This document shows, piece after piece, positions 7,739 to 16,859 of a stretch of 64,000 nucleotides of DNA. Positions within the stretch are counted from its first letter, which is position 1, and every line of letters starts with the position of its first letter. The translations under genes and the position numbers were made by a program. The notes below the pieces were generated by a model. That model was not told the DNA's origin. It worked only from the letters and a program-made list of their open reading frames with translations, and made no database searches. The DNA is from Chelatococcus sp. (GTDB taxonomy: Bacteria > Pseudomonadota > Alphaproteobacteria > Rhizobiales > Beijerinckiaceae). Location of the stretch: assembly GCA_003248805.1 (NCBI GenBank), contig QFQY01000019.1, forward strand, positions 22,203-86,202, given 5' to 3'.

Positions 7739-9022
7739 TCAACGTGGCTGCGCGAAGCGGGTTGGCGCATAGGGCTCGGCATCGGTGAAGCTCGGCACGC
7801 CCGTCATCAGATCCGCGACGAGGCGGCCGGTGACGGGCCCGAGCGTGAAGCCGTGATGGGCATGGCCGAAGGCGAACCACAGGCCATTATGGCGCGGGGC
7901 CTTGCCGATCACCGGCAGCATGTCGGGCAGGCAGGGCCGCGCGCCGCGCCAGGGCTCGGCATCGAGCCGGCGCCCGAGCGGCATCAGCCTGCGCGCCACG
8001 CGCTCCGCGCTCTCGAGCTGCCCCGGGTCCGAGGGCGCATCCCGTTCCGCCAGCTCGATCCCCGTGGTCAGGCGGATGCCGCGCGTCATCGGGGTGAGCA
8101 TGAAGCCGGCCTGCATCTCGCAGAGCGGATAGCGCGGGAGCGCATCCGATGCCGGCTCGTAATGCATGTGGTAGCCGCGCTTGTAGGCGAGCGGAAAGCG
8201 ATAGCCGAAGCGTGTGTAGAGGTCGCCCGACCAGGGGCCCAGGGCGAGGACCACCTCGGAGGCGCTGTGATCCGCGCCCTCAGCGGTGAGGCGCCAGGCG
8301 GTCGCGTCGTGACGCAGCGCCAGGGCGTCGCCCTTGGCGAACTGCCCGCCGCGCGCGACGAACAGCGCGGCATAGGCGCGGGTCACCGCGCCCGGATCGC
8401 TGACCGTGACCGGGTCCCGCCAATGCACGCCGCCGACGGCCATGCCGCCGCGAAGATGAGGCTCGCGCTGCGTAAGCGCGTCGCCGTCGAGCAGGTCATA
8501 GGCCAGTCCGTGCCCGTCGAGCGCCGCGGCCGCGCTGGCGGCCTCCTGCAGCGCGGCGCGCGAGCGGTAGAGCTCGATCCAGCCGCCTTCGCGCATCAGC
8601 GCGCCCGTCGCGGCCGGCCCGGTGAAACGCGCATGCTCGGTGGCGCAGCGCTCGATCAGGGGAAGCATCGCGCGCGCCGCGGCATCCAGACGAGCGCGGC
8701 CCGAATGCCACCAGTAGCGCGCGAGCCATGGTGCCATGCGCAGGAGGGTCGCCGGCCGGTAGCGCACCGCCGTCGCCCGGTTGGTGGCGTAGGCCAGCAC
8801 GGTCTTCAGATCGCGCGGAAAGGCGTAGGGGATGACCGAGGACCGTTCGATGAGCCCGGCATTGCCATGGCTCGTCTCGGCGCCCGGCTCGCGCCTGTCG
8901 ACCAGAAGCACGGACTTGCCGCGTTCCTGCAGATGCAGGGCGATGCTGACGCCGACGATGCCGGCGCCGAGAACCATCACGTCGGCTTTCCGCGGGTCGG
9001 CGTTCTGAGTGTGTGTCGTCAT
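7739..9022 (-). CDS. FAD-dependent D-amino-acid dehydrogenase-like oxidoreductase (DadA/DAO family)
   Basis: A 427-residue flavoprotein of the DAO fold. The FAD-binding dinucleotide motif VMVLGAGIVGVSIALHLQER starts near residue 15, with the acidic residue of VDRREPG at the end of the second strand and SHGNAGLI following as in DadA. The C-terminal FAD-contacting region is GLWFAFGHAHHGFTLGPVTG. Relatives oxidise D-amino acids or other amines. The start at 9022 fits the family; an in-frame ATG at 9097 would add 25 residues. It is divergent from an RpiR-type regulator and next to a peptide transporter and peptidase, so a role in peptide or D-amino-acid use is plausible. Confidence 0.88.
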   Translation of the reverse strand: MTTHTQNADPRKADVMVLGAGIVGVSIALHLQERGKSVLLVDRREPGAETSHGNAGLIERSSVIPYAFPRDLKTVLAYATNRATAVRYRPATLLRMAPWLARYWWHSGRARLDAAARAMLPLIERCATEHARFTGPAATGALMREGGWIELYRSRAALQEAASAAAALDGHGLAYDLLDGDALTQREPHLRGGMAVGGVHWRDPVTVSDPGAVTRAYAALFVARGGQFAKGDALALRHDATAWRLTAEGADHSASEVVLALGPWSGDLYTRFGYRFPLAYKRGYHMHYEPASDALPRYPLCEMQAGFMLTPMTRGIRLTTGIELAERDAPSDPGQLESAERVARRLMPLGRRLDAEPWRGARPCLPDMLPVIGKAPRHNGLWFAFGHAHHGFTLGPVTGRLVADLMTGVPSFTDAEPYAPTRFAQPR

Positions 9023-9119
9023 CGCAGGCCGGTGGCTGGTTTCCAGGCGCGCGGTTTTCGACCGCGCCAGAAAGGCAGGAGCCTCATATTTCGGCATTCT
9101 GCAAGAAAATAAAAACAGA

Positions 9120-9148
9120 TTGACAGTTTGAAAGAAAACTTTCTTGAT
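9120..9148 (+). promoter_or_regulatory. Possible promoter and inverted repeat before rpiR-type gene
   Basis: TTGACA (9120-9125) is followed after 17 bases by the weak -10 match CTTGAT (9143-9148). Between them lies GAAAG-AAAA-CTTTC (9130-9143), an inverted repeat that could be the operator of the adjacent RpiR regulator. This is suggestive only. Confidence 0.35.
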
Positions 9149-9171
9149 CGAGGCGTTCTCCGGGAGCGCCG

Positions 9172-10050
9172 ATGCCGCAGACCCTTCGCCAGAGATTGCA
9201 GGCCTGCCTCGCCATCGGCTCCAAGGCCGACAAGGCGCTGGCGAGCTACATGCTGGCCCAGATGCAGAGCCTGCCCTTCGAGACGGCGGCCAGCCTCGCC
9301 GAGAAGGTCGCGGTCAGCGAGCCCACGGTCGGGCGCTTCTGCCGGACGCTGGGCTACAAGAGCTTCAAGGATCTCAAGCTGGGGCTCGGCCAGGACATCG
9401 GCGACAAGCCCTGGCTGATCAGCGACCGGCTGCGGGACTTCCAGCAGCGCAGCCTCGCCGGGGACGACCAGCTCGCCCGCAGCCTGCAGATGGAGATCTC
9501 CGGTCTCGTCGCGGTCTACGAGCTGGCGCAAGGCGAGGAGTGGAAGCGGGTCGCCAGGCGGCTCGCCACGGCGTCCTCGGTCTATGTCACCGGCTTCCAG
9601 ACGGAGCGCGGGCTTGCGCAGTACCTCGCCAACCAGCTGCAATATCTCCGCGACGGCGTGCATCTGGTCGATCTCGCGGCCGGCAATTTCTCCGAGGTCC
9701 TGCTCTCCGGCGGGGGCTCGCCCTGCCTCGTGATCTTCGAGGCGCGGCGCTATTCGCGCATGGCCAAGCTTCTGGCGCGCGAGGCGAAGGCCGCGGGCAT
9801 CGCCACCACGCTGGTCACGGATTCGTTCTGCGACTGGGGGCGCGAACTCGTCGACGAGATGCTGGTCGTCTCGACCGAGTTCAACCTGTTCTGGGATTCG
9901 ACCGCGCAGATGGCGAGCCTGAGCAGCCTGCTGGTCAATTCCGTCTTCGTCGAGCTCGGGCCGCAGGTCGAGGAGCGCCTGAACCGGATGGCCGCGCTCT
10001 ACGGCCGCTTCACCGGACATGTCGGCGACGGTTCCGGGCCGCTCGACTGA
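9172..10050 (+). CDS. MurR/RpiR-family transcriptional regulator
   Basis: A 292-residue regulator. The N-terminal HTH (about residues 1-77) contains AEKVAVSEPTVGRFCRTLGY and KSFKDLKLGL, the RpiR signature. A C-terminal SIS domain follows (about 115-260), normally a sugar- or amino-sugar-phosphate sensor, although several RpiR proteins control amino-acid or peptide uptake. GGGAG precedes the ATG. It lies 37 bp ahead of the binding-protein gene in the same direction and is divergent from the DadA-like gene, so it probably controls both. A candidate operator is the inverted repeat at 9130-9143. Confidence 0.92.
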   Translation: MPQTLRQRLQACLAIGSKADKALASYMLAQMQSLPFETAASLAEKVAVSEPTVGRFCRTLGYKSFKDLKLGLGQDIGDKPWLISDRLRDFQQRSLAGDDQLARSLQMEISGLVAVYELAQGEEWKRVARRLATASSVYVTGFQTERGLAQYLANQLQYLRDGVHLVDLAAGNFSEVLLSGGGSPCLVIFEARRYSRMAKLLAREAKAAGIATTLVTDSFCDWGRELVDEMLVVSTEFNLFWDSTAQMASLSSLLVNSVFVELGPQVEERLNRMAALYGRFTGHVGDGSGPLD

Positions 10051-10087
10051 GCGCTTCCGGCATGACTCAAAAAGAGGGGATCAACGG

Positions 10088-11656
10088 ATGAAATCGGCAG
10101 TGAAAGGCACCTTCCTGGCCTGTGCTCTCGGAGCGCTGGCGGCGAGCGGGGCGGTGGCGCAGGAAGCCACCTTCGTGATGACGGCGCGCCTCGTCGGAGC
10201 GCCGACCTACAACCCGATCAAGGCGACGAAGCTGAACACGGCGACGACGCTGATCTATGACCGTCTCGTCGTGCAGGACGCCGACCAGAGCTTCCACGGC
10301 CAGCTCGCGGCCTCCTGGGAATCGAGCCCGGACGGCATGCTCTGGACCTTCAAGCTCAAGCCCGGCGTGAAGTTCCACAATGGCGAGCCCTTCAACGCCA
10401 GGACGATCGAATGGTGGGTGCCGCAGTTCAAGGGCACCGAGAACGCCTTCACCGTCGAGGCGATCGAGCGCGTCGAGGTCTTCGACGACCTGACTGTGCG
10501 CTTCCACATGAAGCGCCCGGACCCGAACCTGCTCTTCAACCTCGCCAGCTCCTTCATGGCGATCCCGGAGCCGAAATCCTACCAGGCGCTCGGCGACAAG
10601 TTCGGCGTCACGGAAGCCATCGGCACCGGGCCCTACAAGATGCAGCAGTTCACGGTCGGCCAGCAGACGGTGCTGGTCCGCAACGACGACTACAAATGGG
10701 CCTCCGACCTCTCGAAGAACCAGGGGCCGGCCAAGTTCAAGAAGCTGACCTTCCGGGAAATCGCCGAGGAATCGACGGCCTATCTCGAACTCAAGACCGG
10801 CGGCGCCGACGTGCTCGTCAACGTGCCGACCGACTTCCTGCCGCGCATCCAGGCCGACAAGGCGGTGAAGCTCGTGACCATTCCCGGAAACGAGGTGGTC
10901 TACATGCCGGTCAACACCAGCGTCGAACCCTTCACCGACATCAAGGTCCGCGAGGGCGCCGTCTTCGCCGTCAACCAGAAGGACGTGCTGACGAGCCTTT
11001 ATGGCGGCAACGGCGCGGTGGCCGACACCTTCCTGATCTCCACGCTGAAGGAGGCGCAGGTCGACCCCAAGTTCAAGATCTCCTACGATCCGGAGCGCGC
11101 GAAGAAGGCGCTCGACGCCGCCGGCTGGAAGCCGGGACCGGACGGCGTGCGCGTCAAGGACGGCAAGCGGCTGGAGGTCAAGCTCTGGGCCCAGAACGGC
11201 ACCGAGTTCAAGCGCCTGGCCGAGATCGTGCAGGCGCAGCTCAAGGCGGTCGGCATGCAGGCCGACATCAGCATCGTCGATTCCGGCTCGATCAACGCGC
11301 AGTATCGCAAGAAGACGGAGCACCAGCTCGCCGTCCGCTCCTATCAGTGGACGAATGCCGACATCATCGACTGGTTCTTCAGCGCCAAGCGGCTGGGCTA
11401 TCCCAACGTCTCGATGCTGAACGATCCCGAGGCCGAGCGGCTCAACGACGTGGCGATGAACCAGTCCAAGACCTGGGACGAGCGCGTCGCGAACTTCACC
11501 AAGTACCATGAATACGTGCTGTCGCAGTACGCCTTCGCGCCGATCTACCAGCCGGTGCAGAGCCTCGCCTACGGCAAGCGCGTGACGATGCCGGAGAAGA
11601 TCCGTGGCGTCGGCTTCTCCAGCCAGTCGCTGATCGACATCGCCCCGGCCAACTGA
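10088..11656 (+). CDS. ABC transporter substrate-binding protein, peptide/oligopeptide type (SBP family 5)
   Basis: A 522-residue periplasmic protein with a Sec signal ending near SGAVAQEA (residue about 23). The family-5 signature is YDRLVVQD, then WTFKLKPGVKFHNGEPFNA and IGTGPYKM. Members bind di- or oligopeptides, nickel, opines and similar ligands. GAGGGG lies upstream of the ATG. It is followed after 158 bp, including a repeat element, by two permease genes. No ABC ATPase gene is in the cluster, which is unusual. Confidence 0.92.
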   Translation: MKSAVKGTFLACALGALAASGAVAQEATFVMTARLVGAPTYNPIKATKLNTATTLIYDRLVVQDADQSFHGQLAASWESSPDGMLWTFKLKPGVKFHNGEPFNARTIEWWVPQFKGTENAFTVEAIERVEVFDDLTVRFHMKRPDPNLLFNLASSFMAIPEPKSYQALGDKFGVTEAIGTGPYKMQQFTVGQQTVLVRNDDYKWASDLSKNQGPAKFKKLTFREIAEESTAYLELKTGGADVLVNVPTDFLPRIQADKAVKLVTIPGNEVVYMPVNTSVEPFTDIKVREGAVFAVNQKDVLTSLYGGNGAVADTFLISTLKEAQVDPKFKISYDPERAKKALDAAGWKPGPDGVRVKDGKRLEVKLWAQNGTEFKRLAEIVQAQLKAVGMQADISIVDSGSINAQYRKKTEHQLAVRSYQWTNADIIDWFFSAKRLGYPNVSMLNDPEAERLNDVAMNQSKTWDERVANFTKYHEYVLSQYAFAPIYQPVQSLAYGKRVTMPEKIRGVGFSSQSLIDIAPAN

Positions 11657-11680
11657 GCGCGACGACCGTGCGCGGGAACC

Positions 11681-11782
11681 CGCCGTCATCCCGGGCCTGA
11701 CCCGGGATCCATCGAAGCGCGCCCGAGCGCGACGATGGACTCCGGATCGGCGCCGCTTCGCGGCCTGTCCGGAACGACGGCG
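11681..11782. repeat. Palindromic REP-like intergenic element
   Basis: A 102-bp element bounded by CGCCGTC and GACGGCG, with imperfect self-complementarity along its length (CATCCCGGGCC against GGCCTGTCCGGAACG, and ATCCATCG against CGATGGA). This type is frequent between genes in alphaproteobacteria. It sits inside the transporter operon, between the binding protein and the first permease, where it could stabilise the upstream message. Confidence 0.7.
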
Positions 11783-11814
11783 AGCCTTCCACGCCGACAC
11801 GCAGGAGACGACCT

Positions 11815-12747
11815 TTGCTGCGCTTCGCGATCCGGCGGCTCGCCATGCTCGTGCCGGTGTTCCTCGCCGTCTCGCTGGTGATCTTCATGGTCATCCATCT
11901 CGTCCCGGGCGATCCGCTGGAGCATCTGGTCCAGGTCGGTTCGACGCCGGAGCAGCAGGCTCAGATGATCGCCCGATACGGCCTCGACCAGCCGCTGATC
12001 GCGCAATACTGGCGCTGGCTCGGCAATATCGTCGCGGGCGATTTCGGAACCGCCATCGTCATGCGCCAGCCGGTGGCGCGGCTGATCGGCGAGAACATGC
12101 CGCACAGCCTCGCGCTCGGCGGCACGGCGCTGCTGTTCTCGACGGTGGTCGGCATCGTCGCCGGCGTTCTGGCGGCCTCCTTTCGCGACAGCGCCTTCGA
12201 CAGGGCGGTGATGGGCTTCATCCTGCTCGGCTCGACGCTGCCGAGCTTCTGGCTCGCCCTGCTGATGATCCTGATGTTCGCGGTCCAGTTCGAGTGGTTC
12301 CCGGTTTCCGGCGCGCGCAGCTGGGAGGCGCTGGTGTTGCCGGCGCTGACCATCGGTATCGGCGGCACCGCCCTGATCGCGCGGGTGACGCGCGCCTCCA
12401 TGGTCGAGATCGCCGGTCGCGATTTCGTCCGCGTGCTGCACGCCAAGGGCGTACCGTTCTGGCGCATCCAGCTCCGGCACGTGCTGCAGCAGGCGATGCT
12501 GCCGGTCATGACGATCCTGGGCCTGCGCATCGGCTGGATCCTCGGCGGCGCCGTCACGGTCGAATACGTCTTCGCGCGCCCCGGGCTCGGCTCGCTGCTG
12601 ATCACGGCGCTCGGGCAGCGGGACTATCCGCTGGTCCAGGGCTGCCTGCTGATGCTCGCGATCGCGGTCATGCTCGGCACGCTGCTGGGCGACCTCGCGC
12701 AGGCGGCGCTCGATCCGCGGCTGCGTGAAGCGATGGGTGCCCGATGA
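11815..12747 (+). CDS. ABC transporter permease, DppB type
   Basis: A 310-residue inner-membrane permease with about six helices. The N-terminus MLRFAIRRLAMLVPVFLAVS and the early VPGDP motif mark the DppB/OppB family, and the EAA-like coupling region is around FVRVLHAKGVPFWRIQLRHV. It starts at TTG, after AGGAGA. Its last four bases (ATGA) overlap the next permease, so the two are coupled. It pairs with the binding protein at 10088. Confidence 0.93.
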   Translation: MLRFAIRRLAMLVPVFLAVSLVIFMVIHLVPGDPLEHLVQVGSTPEQQAQMIARYGLDQPLIAQYWRWLGNIVAGDFGTAIVMRQPVARLIGENMPHSLALGGTALLFSTVVGIVAGVLAASFRDSAFDRAVMGFILLGSTLPSFWLALLMILMFAVQFEWFPVSGARSWEALVLPALTIGIGGTALIARVTRASMVEIAGRDFVRVLHAKGVPFWRIQLRHVLQQAMLPVMTILGLRIGWILGGAVTVEYVFARPGLGSLLITALGQRDYPLVQGCLLMLAIAVMLGTLLGDLAQAALDPRLREAMGAR

Positions 12748-13589
12748 GCCGAATGTCGCTTCCGCAACGGCTGGCCCGATCGCCGCGCGGCGCGCTTTGC
12801 GCGGCCTTCCTTCTGGCGCTCGTCGTCTGCGCGCTGTTCGCGCCCTGGATCGCGCCCTATGACTATGCCGCCCAGACGCTCTCGCTGGCGAACTCGCCGC
12901 CCTCCGCCGCGCACTGGCTCGGCACCGACGAGTTCGGGCGCGACCTGCTCTCGCGGATCATCCAGGGCGCGCGCACCTCGCTCAGCGTGAGCGTTCTCTC
13001 GATCACCCTCTCGGTTCTGTTCGGCGCGACGCTGGGCGCGGCCGCCGGCTATTTCGGCGGCATCCTCGACCGTGTCGTCACGGTCGTCGTCGACCTGACC
13101 TGGTCCTTCCCGGAAATCCTGCTGGCGCTGATCCTGATCGCGATCCTCGGCCCGGGCCTGCATTCGACGGCGATCGCGATCGGCATCGCCTATCTCGCGC
13201 AGTTCACGCGGCTGACGCGGTCGCAGGTGCTGGCGCTGCGGGGCGAACTCTTCATCGACGCGGCCGTCACCATGGGGGCGAACTCGCCGCGCATCCTGTT
13301 CCGGCATCTCCTCCCGAACGCGATGACGCCGGTCATCGTCGCCGGCATGCTGGCCACGGGCGATGCGATCGTGCTGGAGGCGACGCTCGGCTTCTTCGGC
13401 CTCGGCGCGCAGCCGCCGGTGCCGAGCTGGGGGGCGATGATGAGCTCGGGCACCGCGCAGATCTTCATCGCGCCCTGGATCATCGTCTTTCCGGGGCTCG
13501 TCATCGCCACGACGGTGATCGCGATCAACCTCTTCGGCGACGCGCTGATCGAGGCGCTCGATATCCGCCGGCCGCTGCGCGACGGCTGA
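12744..13589 (+). CDS. ABC transporter permease, DppC type
   Basis: A 281-residue permease of the DppC/OppC family. The sequence HWLGTDEFGRDLLSRIIQGA is diagnostic, and the coupling loop runs through FIDAAVTMGANSPRILFRHL. It overlaps the upstream permease by ATGA and is followed after 40 bp by the M81 peptidase gene. The operon ends with the peptidase and has no ATPase, so energy must come from an ATPase encoded elsewhere or the system is inactive (inference). Confidence 0.93.
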   Translation: MSRMSLPQRLARSPRGALCAAFLLALVVCALFAPWIAPYDYAAQTLSLANSPPSAAHWLGTDEFGRDLLSRIIQGARTSLSVSVLSITLSVLFGATLGAAAGYFGGILDRVVTVVVDLTWSFPEILLALILIAILGPGLHSTAIAIGIAYLAQFTRLTRSQVLALRGELFIDAAVTMGANSPRILFRHLLPNAMTPVIVAGMLATGDAIVLEATLGFFGLGAQPPVPSWGAMMSSGTAQIFIAPWIIVFPGLVIATTVIAINLFGDALIEALDIRRPLRDG

Positions 13590-13629
13590 CGCCGTCCTCT
13601 CCCGAAACACCAACTGTCCGAGGACCCTC

Positions 13630-15129
13630 ATGGCCTTCACGGTGCTGACCGCCGAATTCTCGCATGAGAGCAACACCTTCAGCCGTTGCCCGGCGGACTA
13701 TGCCGCCTTCCTCGATCGCGGTGTCAGTTTCGGGGAGGAGGCCATCGCCCAGCGCGGCAACGCCAACACGCCGCTCGCCGGCTTCCTCGACGTGGCGCGT
13801 GCCCATGACTGGCGCGTCATCCATGCGATCAGCGCCGCGGCCCAGCCCTCCGGCCCGGTGACGCGCGACGCCTTCGAGCGCATCGCCGGCGTGATCGTCG
13901 AGGCCGCGAAGGCCCATGCCGGGACGGTCGACGGCGTCCTGCTCGGGCTGCACGGGGCGATGGTCACCGCATTCTCGCAGGATGGCGAGGGCGAATTGCT
14001 GGAGCGGCTGCGGGCCGTGCTCGGCAAGGACGTTCCCATCGGCATCACGCTCGACCCGCATGCCAACGTCACCCGCAGGATGGTCGCGCTGGCCGACATC
14101 GTCGTCTCCTACAAGACCTATCCGCATGTCGACGTGCGCGAGACCGGCAAGCTCGCGGCCGGCGTCCTGCAGCGCGCCATGGCCGGCGAGATCAGGCCGG
14201 TGACGCTGCGCGCCGACCGGCCGATGCTCGAGGAGGTCAATGGCGGGCGGACCGATATCGGCCCGATGGTCGAGCGCATCGCCCTGGCCAAGGCCTACGA
14301 GCAGGAGCCGGACGTCTTCGCGGTTAGCGTCAACGGCGCCTTCGGCAATGCCGATATCGAGGAGGTCGGGCCGACCGTCCTCGTCACCTGCCAGGGCGAT
14401 CTCGACCGGCATCGCGCCTTCGCCGAGGCGCTGGTCGACGACATGTGGCAGCGCCGCTTCGACGCGGTGACGCCATTCCTGTCGGTGGAGGCGGCGGTGG
14501 AGGAGGCCAAGTCCTTCGTCGCGACGGACGGCCCGCTGATCATCGCCGACTATGCCGACAACCCCGGCGGCGGCGGCTATGGCGACGCGACCGAGCTTTT
14601 GCGCGTGATGATCGCGGCCGATCTCCGGGAGGCCTGCTTCGGCCCGATCGTCGATCCCAAAGCGGCTGCCGAACTGCATCGCGCGCGGCCGGGGGAGACG
14701 GTCTCCATCCGGCTCGGCGGCAAGATCGACCCGCGCGTCGGCGGCGGCCCGCTCGCCCTGACCGGCACGCTCGTCAGCCTGAGCGATGGGGCCTATGTCG
14801 GCGACGGTCCGATGCTGGGCGGCCTCAAGGGAAGCTGGGGGCCGTGCGCGGTGCTCCGCGTGGGCGGGATCGACATCCTGGTCACGACGGTGCGCGCGCA
14901 GATGATCGACCTGCAGCAGTTCCGCGCCTTCGGCATCGACCCGGCCGCCAGGCGCGTGGTCGGCCTGAAGTCGATGCAGCATTTCCGCGCCGCCTTCGAG
15001 CCGATCGCGGGGAAGGTCATCGTCTGCGACAGCGGCGCGTTGTGCACGCCCGACCTGACGAAGCTGCCCTATGAGAAGGTCAGGCGACCGATCTTCCCGC
15101 TCGATCGCGAGATGAGCCTGGACGCCTGA
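13630..15129 (+). CDS. M81-family metallopeptidase (MlrC-like)
   Basis: A 499-residue protein of the M81 family, named after MlrC, which completes breakdown of linearised microcystin. The N-terminus contains the signature EFSHESNTFS (about residues 9-18). Metal-ligand candidates are in LDPHANVT and SYKTYPHVDVRETG, and DNPGGGGYGDAT (about residues 311-322) is strongly conserved. No signal peptide is visible, so it acts in the cytoplasm. GAGGA precedes the ATG. Linked to a peptide-type importer and a DadA-like enzyme, it probably cleaves an imported unusual peptide or amide. The natural substrate is unknown. Confidence 0.93.
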   Translation: MAFTVLTAEFSHESNTFSRCPADYAAFLDRGVSFGEEAIAQRGNANTPLAGFLDVARAHDWRVIHAISAAAQPSGPVTRDAFERIAGVIVEAAKAHAGTVDGVLLGLHGAMVTAFSQDGEGELLERLRAVLGKDVPIGITLDPHANVTRRMVALADIVVSYKTYPHVDVRETGKLAAGVLQRAMAGEIRPVTLRADRPMLEEVNGGRTDIGPMVERIALAKAYEQEPDVFAVSVNGAFGNADIEEVGPTVLVTCQGDLDRHRAFAEALVDDMWQRRFDAVTPFLSVEAAVEEAKSFVATDGPLIIADYADNPGGGGYGDATELLRVMIAADLREACFGPIVDPKAAAELHRARPGETVSIRLGGKIDPRVGGGPLALTGTLVSLSDGAYVGDGPMLGGLKGSWGPCAVLRVGGIDILVTTVRAQMIDLQQFRAFGIDPAARRVVGLKSMQHFRAAFEPIAGKVIVCDSGALCTPDLTKLPYEKVRRPIFPLDREMSLDA

Positions 15130-15138
15130 CCGCGGCGC

Positions 15139-15969
15139 TCACCGCTTGGCGCGCGCGACGATCTGGGTCGGATTGACGAAGCGCAGCGCGATGACGAGCC
15201 AGATCAGGGTCGTGACCATGTAGACGACCGCCATCGCGTCGATCGACTGCACGGCCCGGACGCCGGCGGCGAAGACCGCGTAGTACAGCGCGACGACGAG
15301 CGTCTGGCTGGTCGGCCCGGCGGTCAGGAAGGTCAGCTCGAACATCGCGATGGTCCGCACCAGCACCAGGAGCAGGGCGGCGAGAATGCCCGGCATCAGC
15401 AGCGGCAGCAGGACGTGCAGGAAGAGCCTGGGCGTGTTCGCGCCGAAGACGCGGGCCGCCGCCTCGATCTTGGGGTCGATCTGCTCGATGAAGGGGATCA
15501 TCACCAGAATGACGAAGGGCACGGTCGGCACGAGATTGGCGAGGACCACGCCCGACATCGAGCCGGCGAGGCCTGCGCGATAGAGCACCGTCGCGAGCGG
15601 GATGCCGAAGGTGATCGGCGGCACCAGCAGCGGCAGCAGGAAGAGCAGCATGACGAGCTTCTTGCCGGGGAAGTTGCGCCGCGCCAGCGCATAGGCAGCC
15701 GGCACGCCGATCAGGCCCGAGAACAGCACCACCAGGAAGACGATCTGGAAGGTCACGACGAGCACGTCGTGAAGCTGGAACTCGTCCCAGGCGGCCGTGT
15801 ACCAGCGGGTCGTCCAGCCGGCGGGCAGCCAGGTGCCGAGCCAGCGCGTGGCGAAGGAGCTCGTCACGACCGTCGCGATCATGGCGAAGAGGTTGAGGAT
15901 GAACAGGGCGATCAGCGCCCAGTTGGCGAAGGCCCAGAGGCGGGTGGAGAGGCGGGTATCGGCAACCAT
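15139..15969 (-). CDS. ABC transporter permease, PotC/ThiP-like (second permease)
   Basis: A 276-residue membrane protein with six predicted helices. The coupling motif EAAARVFGANTPRLFLHVLL, followed by LPLLMPGILAA, is typical of permeases for polyamines, Fe(III), phosphonates or sugars. It is last in the four-gene minus-strand operon (binding protein, ATPase, permease, permease), two bases after the preceding permease stop. Its stop lies 9 bp from that of the convergent M81 gene, leaving no room for a separate terminator. Confidence 0.9.
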   Translation of the reverse strand: MVADTRLSTRLWAFANWALIALFILNLFAMIATVVTSSFATRWLGTWLPAGWTTRWYTAAWDEFQLHDVLVVTFQIVFLVVLFSGLIGVPAAYALARRNFPGKKLVMLLFLLPLLVPPITFGIPLATVLYRAGLAGSMSGVVLANLVPTVPFVILVMIPFIEQIDPKIEAAARVFGANTPRLFLHVLLPLLMPGILAALLLVLVRTIAMFELTFLTAGPTSQTLVVALYYAVFAAGVRAVQSIDAMAVVYMVTTLIWLVIALRFVNPTQIVARAKR

Positions 15970-15971
15970 GT

Positions 15972-16859
15972 TCAGCCCTTTCCGCCGCCGGCGGGGCCAC
16001 GATAGAGCAGGCCGCGTGCCGAGAGCATCGCGACGACGATGATCAACTGGACGAAGCCCATGATCATCGCGACCGCCGAGGCCATCGAGTAGTCGTACTC
16101 CTCGAAGGCGGCCTGATAGGCGGCGATCGAGATCACGCGCGTCGGCCCGGCCGGAGCGCCGAGCAGCACCGCCGAGGGAAAGACCGAGAAGGCCTGCACG
16201 AAGCTGAGGCAGAAGGTGATCGCCAGGCCCGGCAGCAGCAGCGGCATCAGGATGTCGCGGAAGCGGTCCCACGGACCGGCGCCGAGCGTCGCGGCCGCCT
16301 GCTCGAGCACGGGATCGACGCCCGAGAGATAGGACAGCGTCAGCAGGAAGGTGAAGGGGAAGCCGGTGATGACCAGCGAGATGAAGACGCCCCAGTAGTT
16401 GTGCAGCAGCTTGATCGGCGTATCGATCAGGCCGAGCGTCATGAGGGTGCGGTTGAACCAGCCCTGCGGGCCGAGATAGTTCAGCAGCCCCTGCGCCACG
16501 AGGACGGTGCCGAGCGTGATCGGGATCACCAGGATCGTGGTGAGCAGGCGCTGGTTCTTCATCAGCCGCACGCGGAAGGCGATCGGGATCGCGATGAGCT
16601 GGGTGATGACGGTCACCGGCAGCGCGAGCCAGAGCGTGGTCGCGATCGTGCCGTACAGAAAGGGATCGGAGAAGAAGCGCTGGTAGTTGGCCAGCGTTCC
16701 GCCCGCCTTCGGCGTGAAGGAGAGGAAGAGCCCGTAGAAGAACGGGTAGACGAAAAGCGCGAGCAGGAAGAGCACCGCCGGCACCACGAGCAGCGTCAGC
16801 GCGTCGAGGCCCCGCGCCGCGAGGCGCTGTCCGAGCGGGATCGAGGAAGCGGAGTTCAT
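15972..16859 (-). CDS. ABC transporter permease, PotB-like (first permease)
   Basis: A 295-residue permease with six predicted helices. The family segment is DPVLEQAAATLGAGPWDRFR, followed by DILMPLLLPGL. The start overlaps the ATPase stop by ATGA, so the two are translationally coupled. It forms the heterodimeric channel with the downstream permease. The substrate is not evident from the sequence. Confidence 0.9.
   Translation of the reverse strand: MNSASSIPLGQRLAARGLDALTLLVVPAVLFLLALFVYPFFYGLFLSFTPKAGGTLANYQRFFSDPFLYGTIATTLWLALPVTVITQLIAIPIAFRVRLMKNQRLLTTILVIPITLGTVLVAQGLLNYLGPQGWFNRTLMTLGLIDTPIKLLHNYWGVFISLVITGFPFTFLLTLSYLSGVDPVLEQAAATLGAGPWDRFRDILMPLLLPGLAITFCLSFVQAFSVFPSAVLLGAPAGPTRVISIAAYQAAFEEYDYSMASAVAMIMGFVQLIIVVAMLSARGLLYRGPAGGGKG

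Noticed and set aside
7716..7753. GCGCAGC/GCTGCGC inverted repeat between the SDR remnant and the DadA-like gene as a terminator
   Set aside because: The arms are 24 bases apart and the repeat overlaps the end of the flavoprotein gene; there is no T-run, so it is too weak to call.
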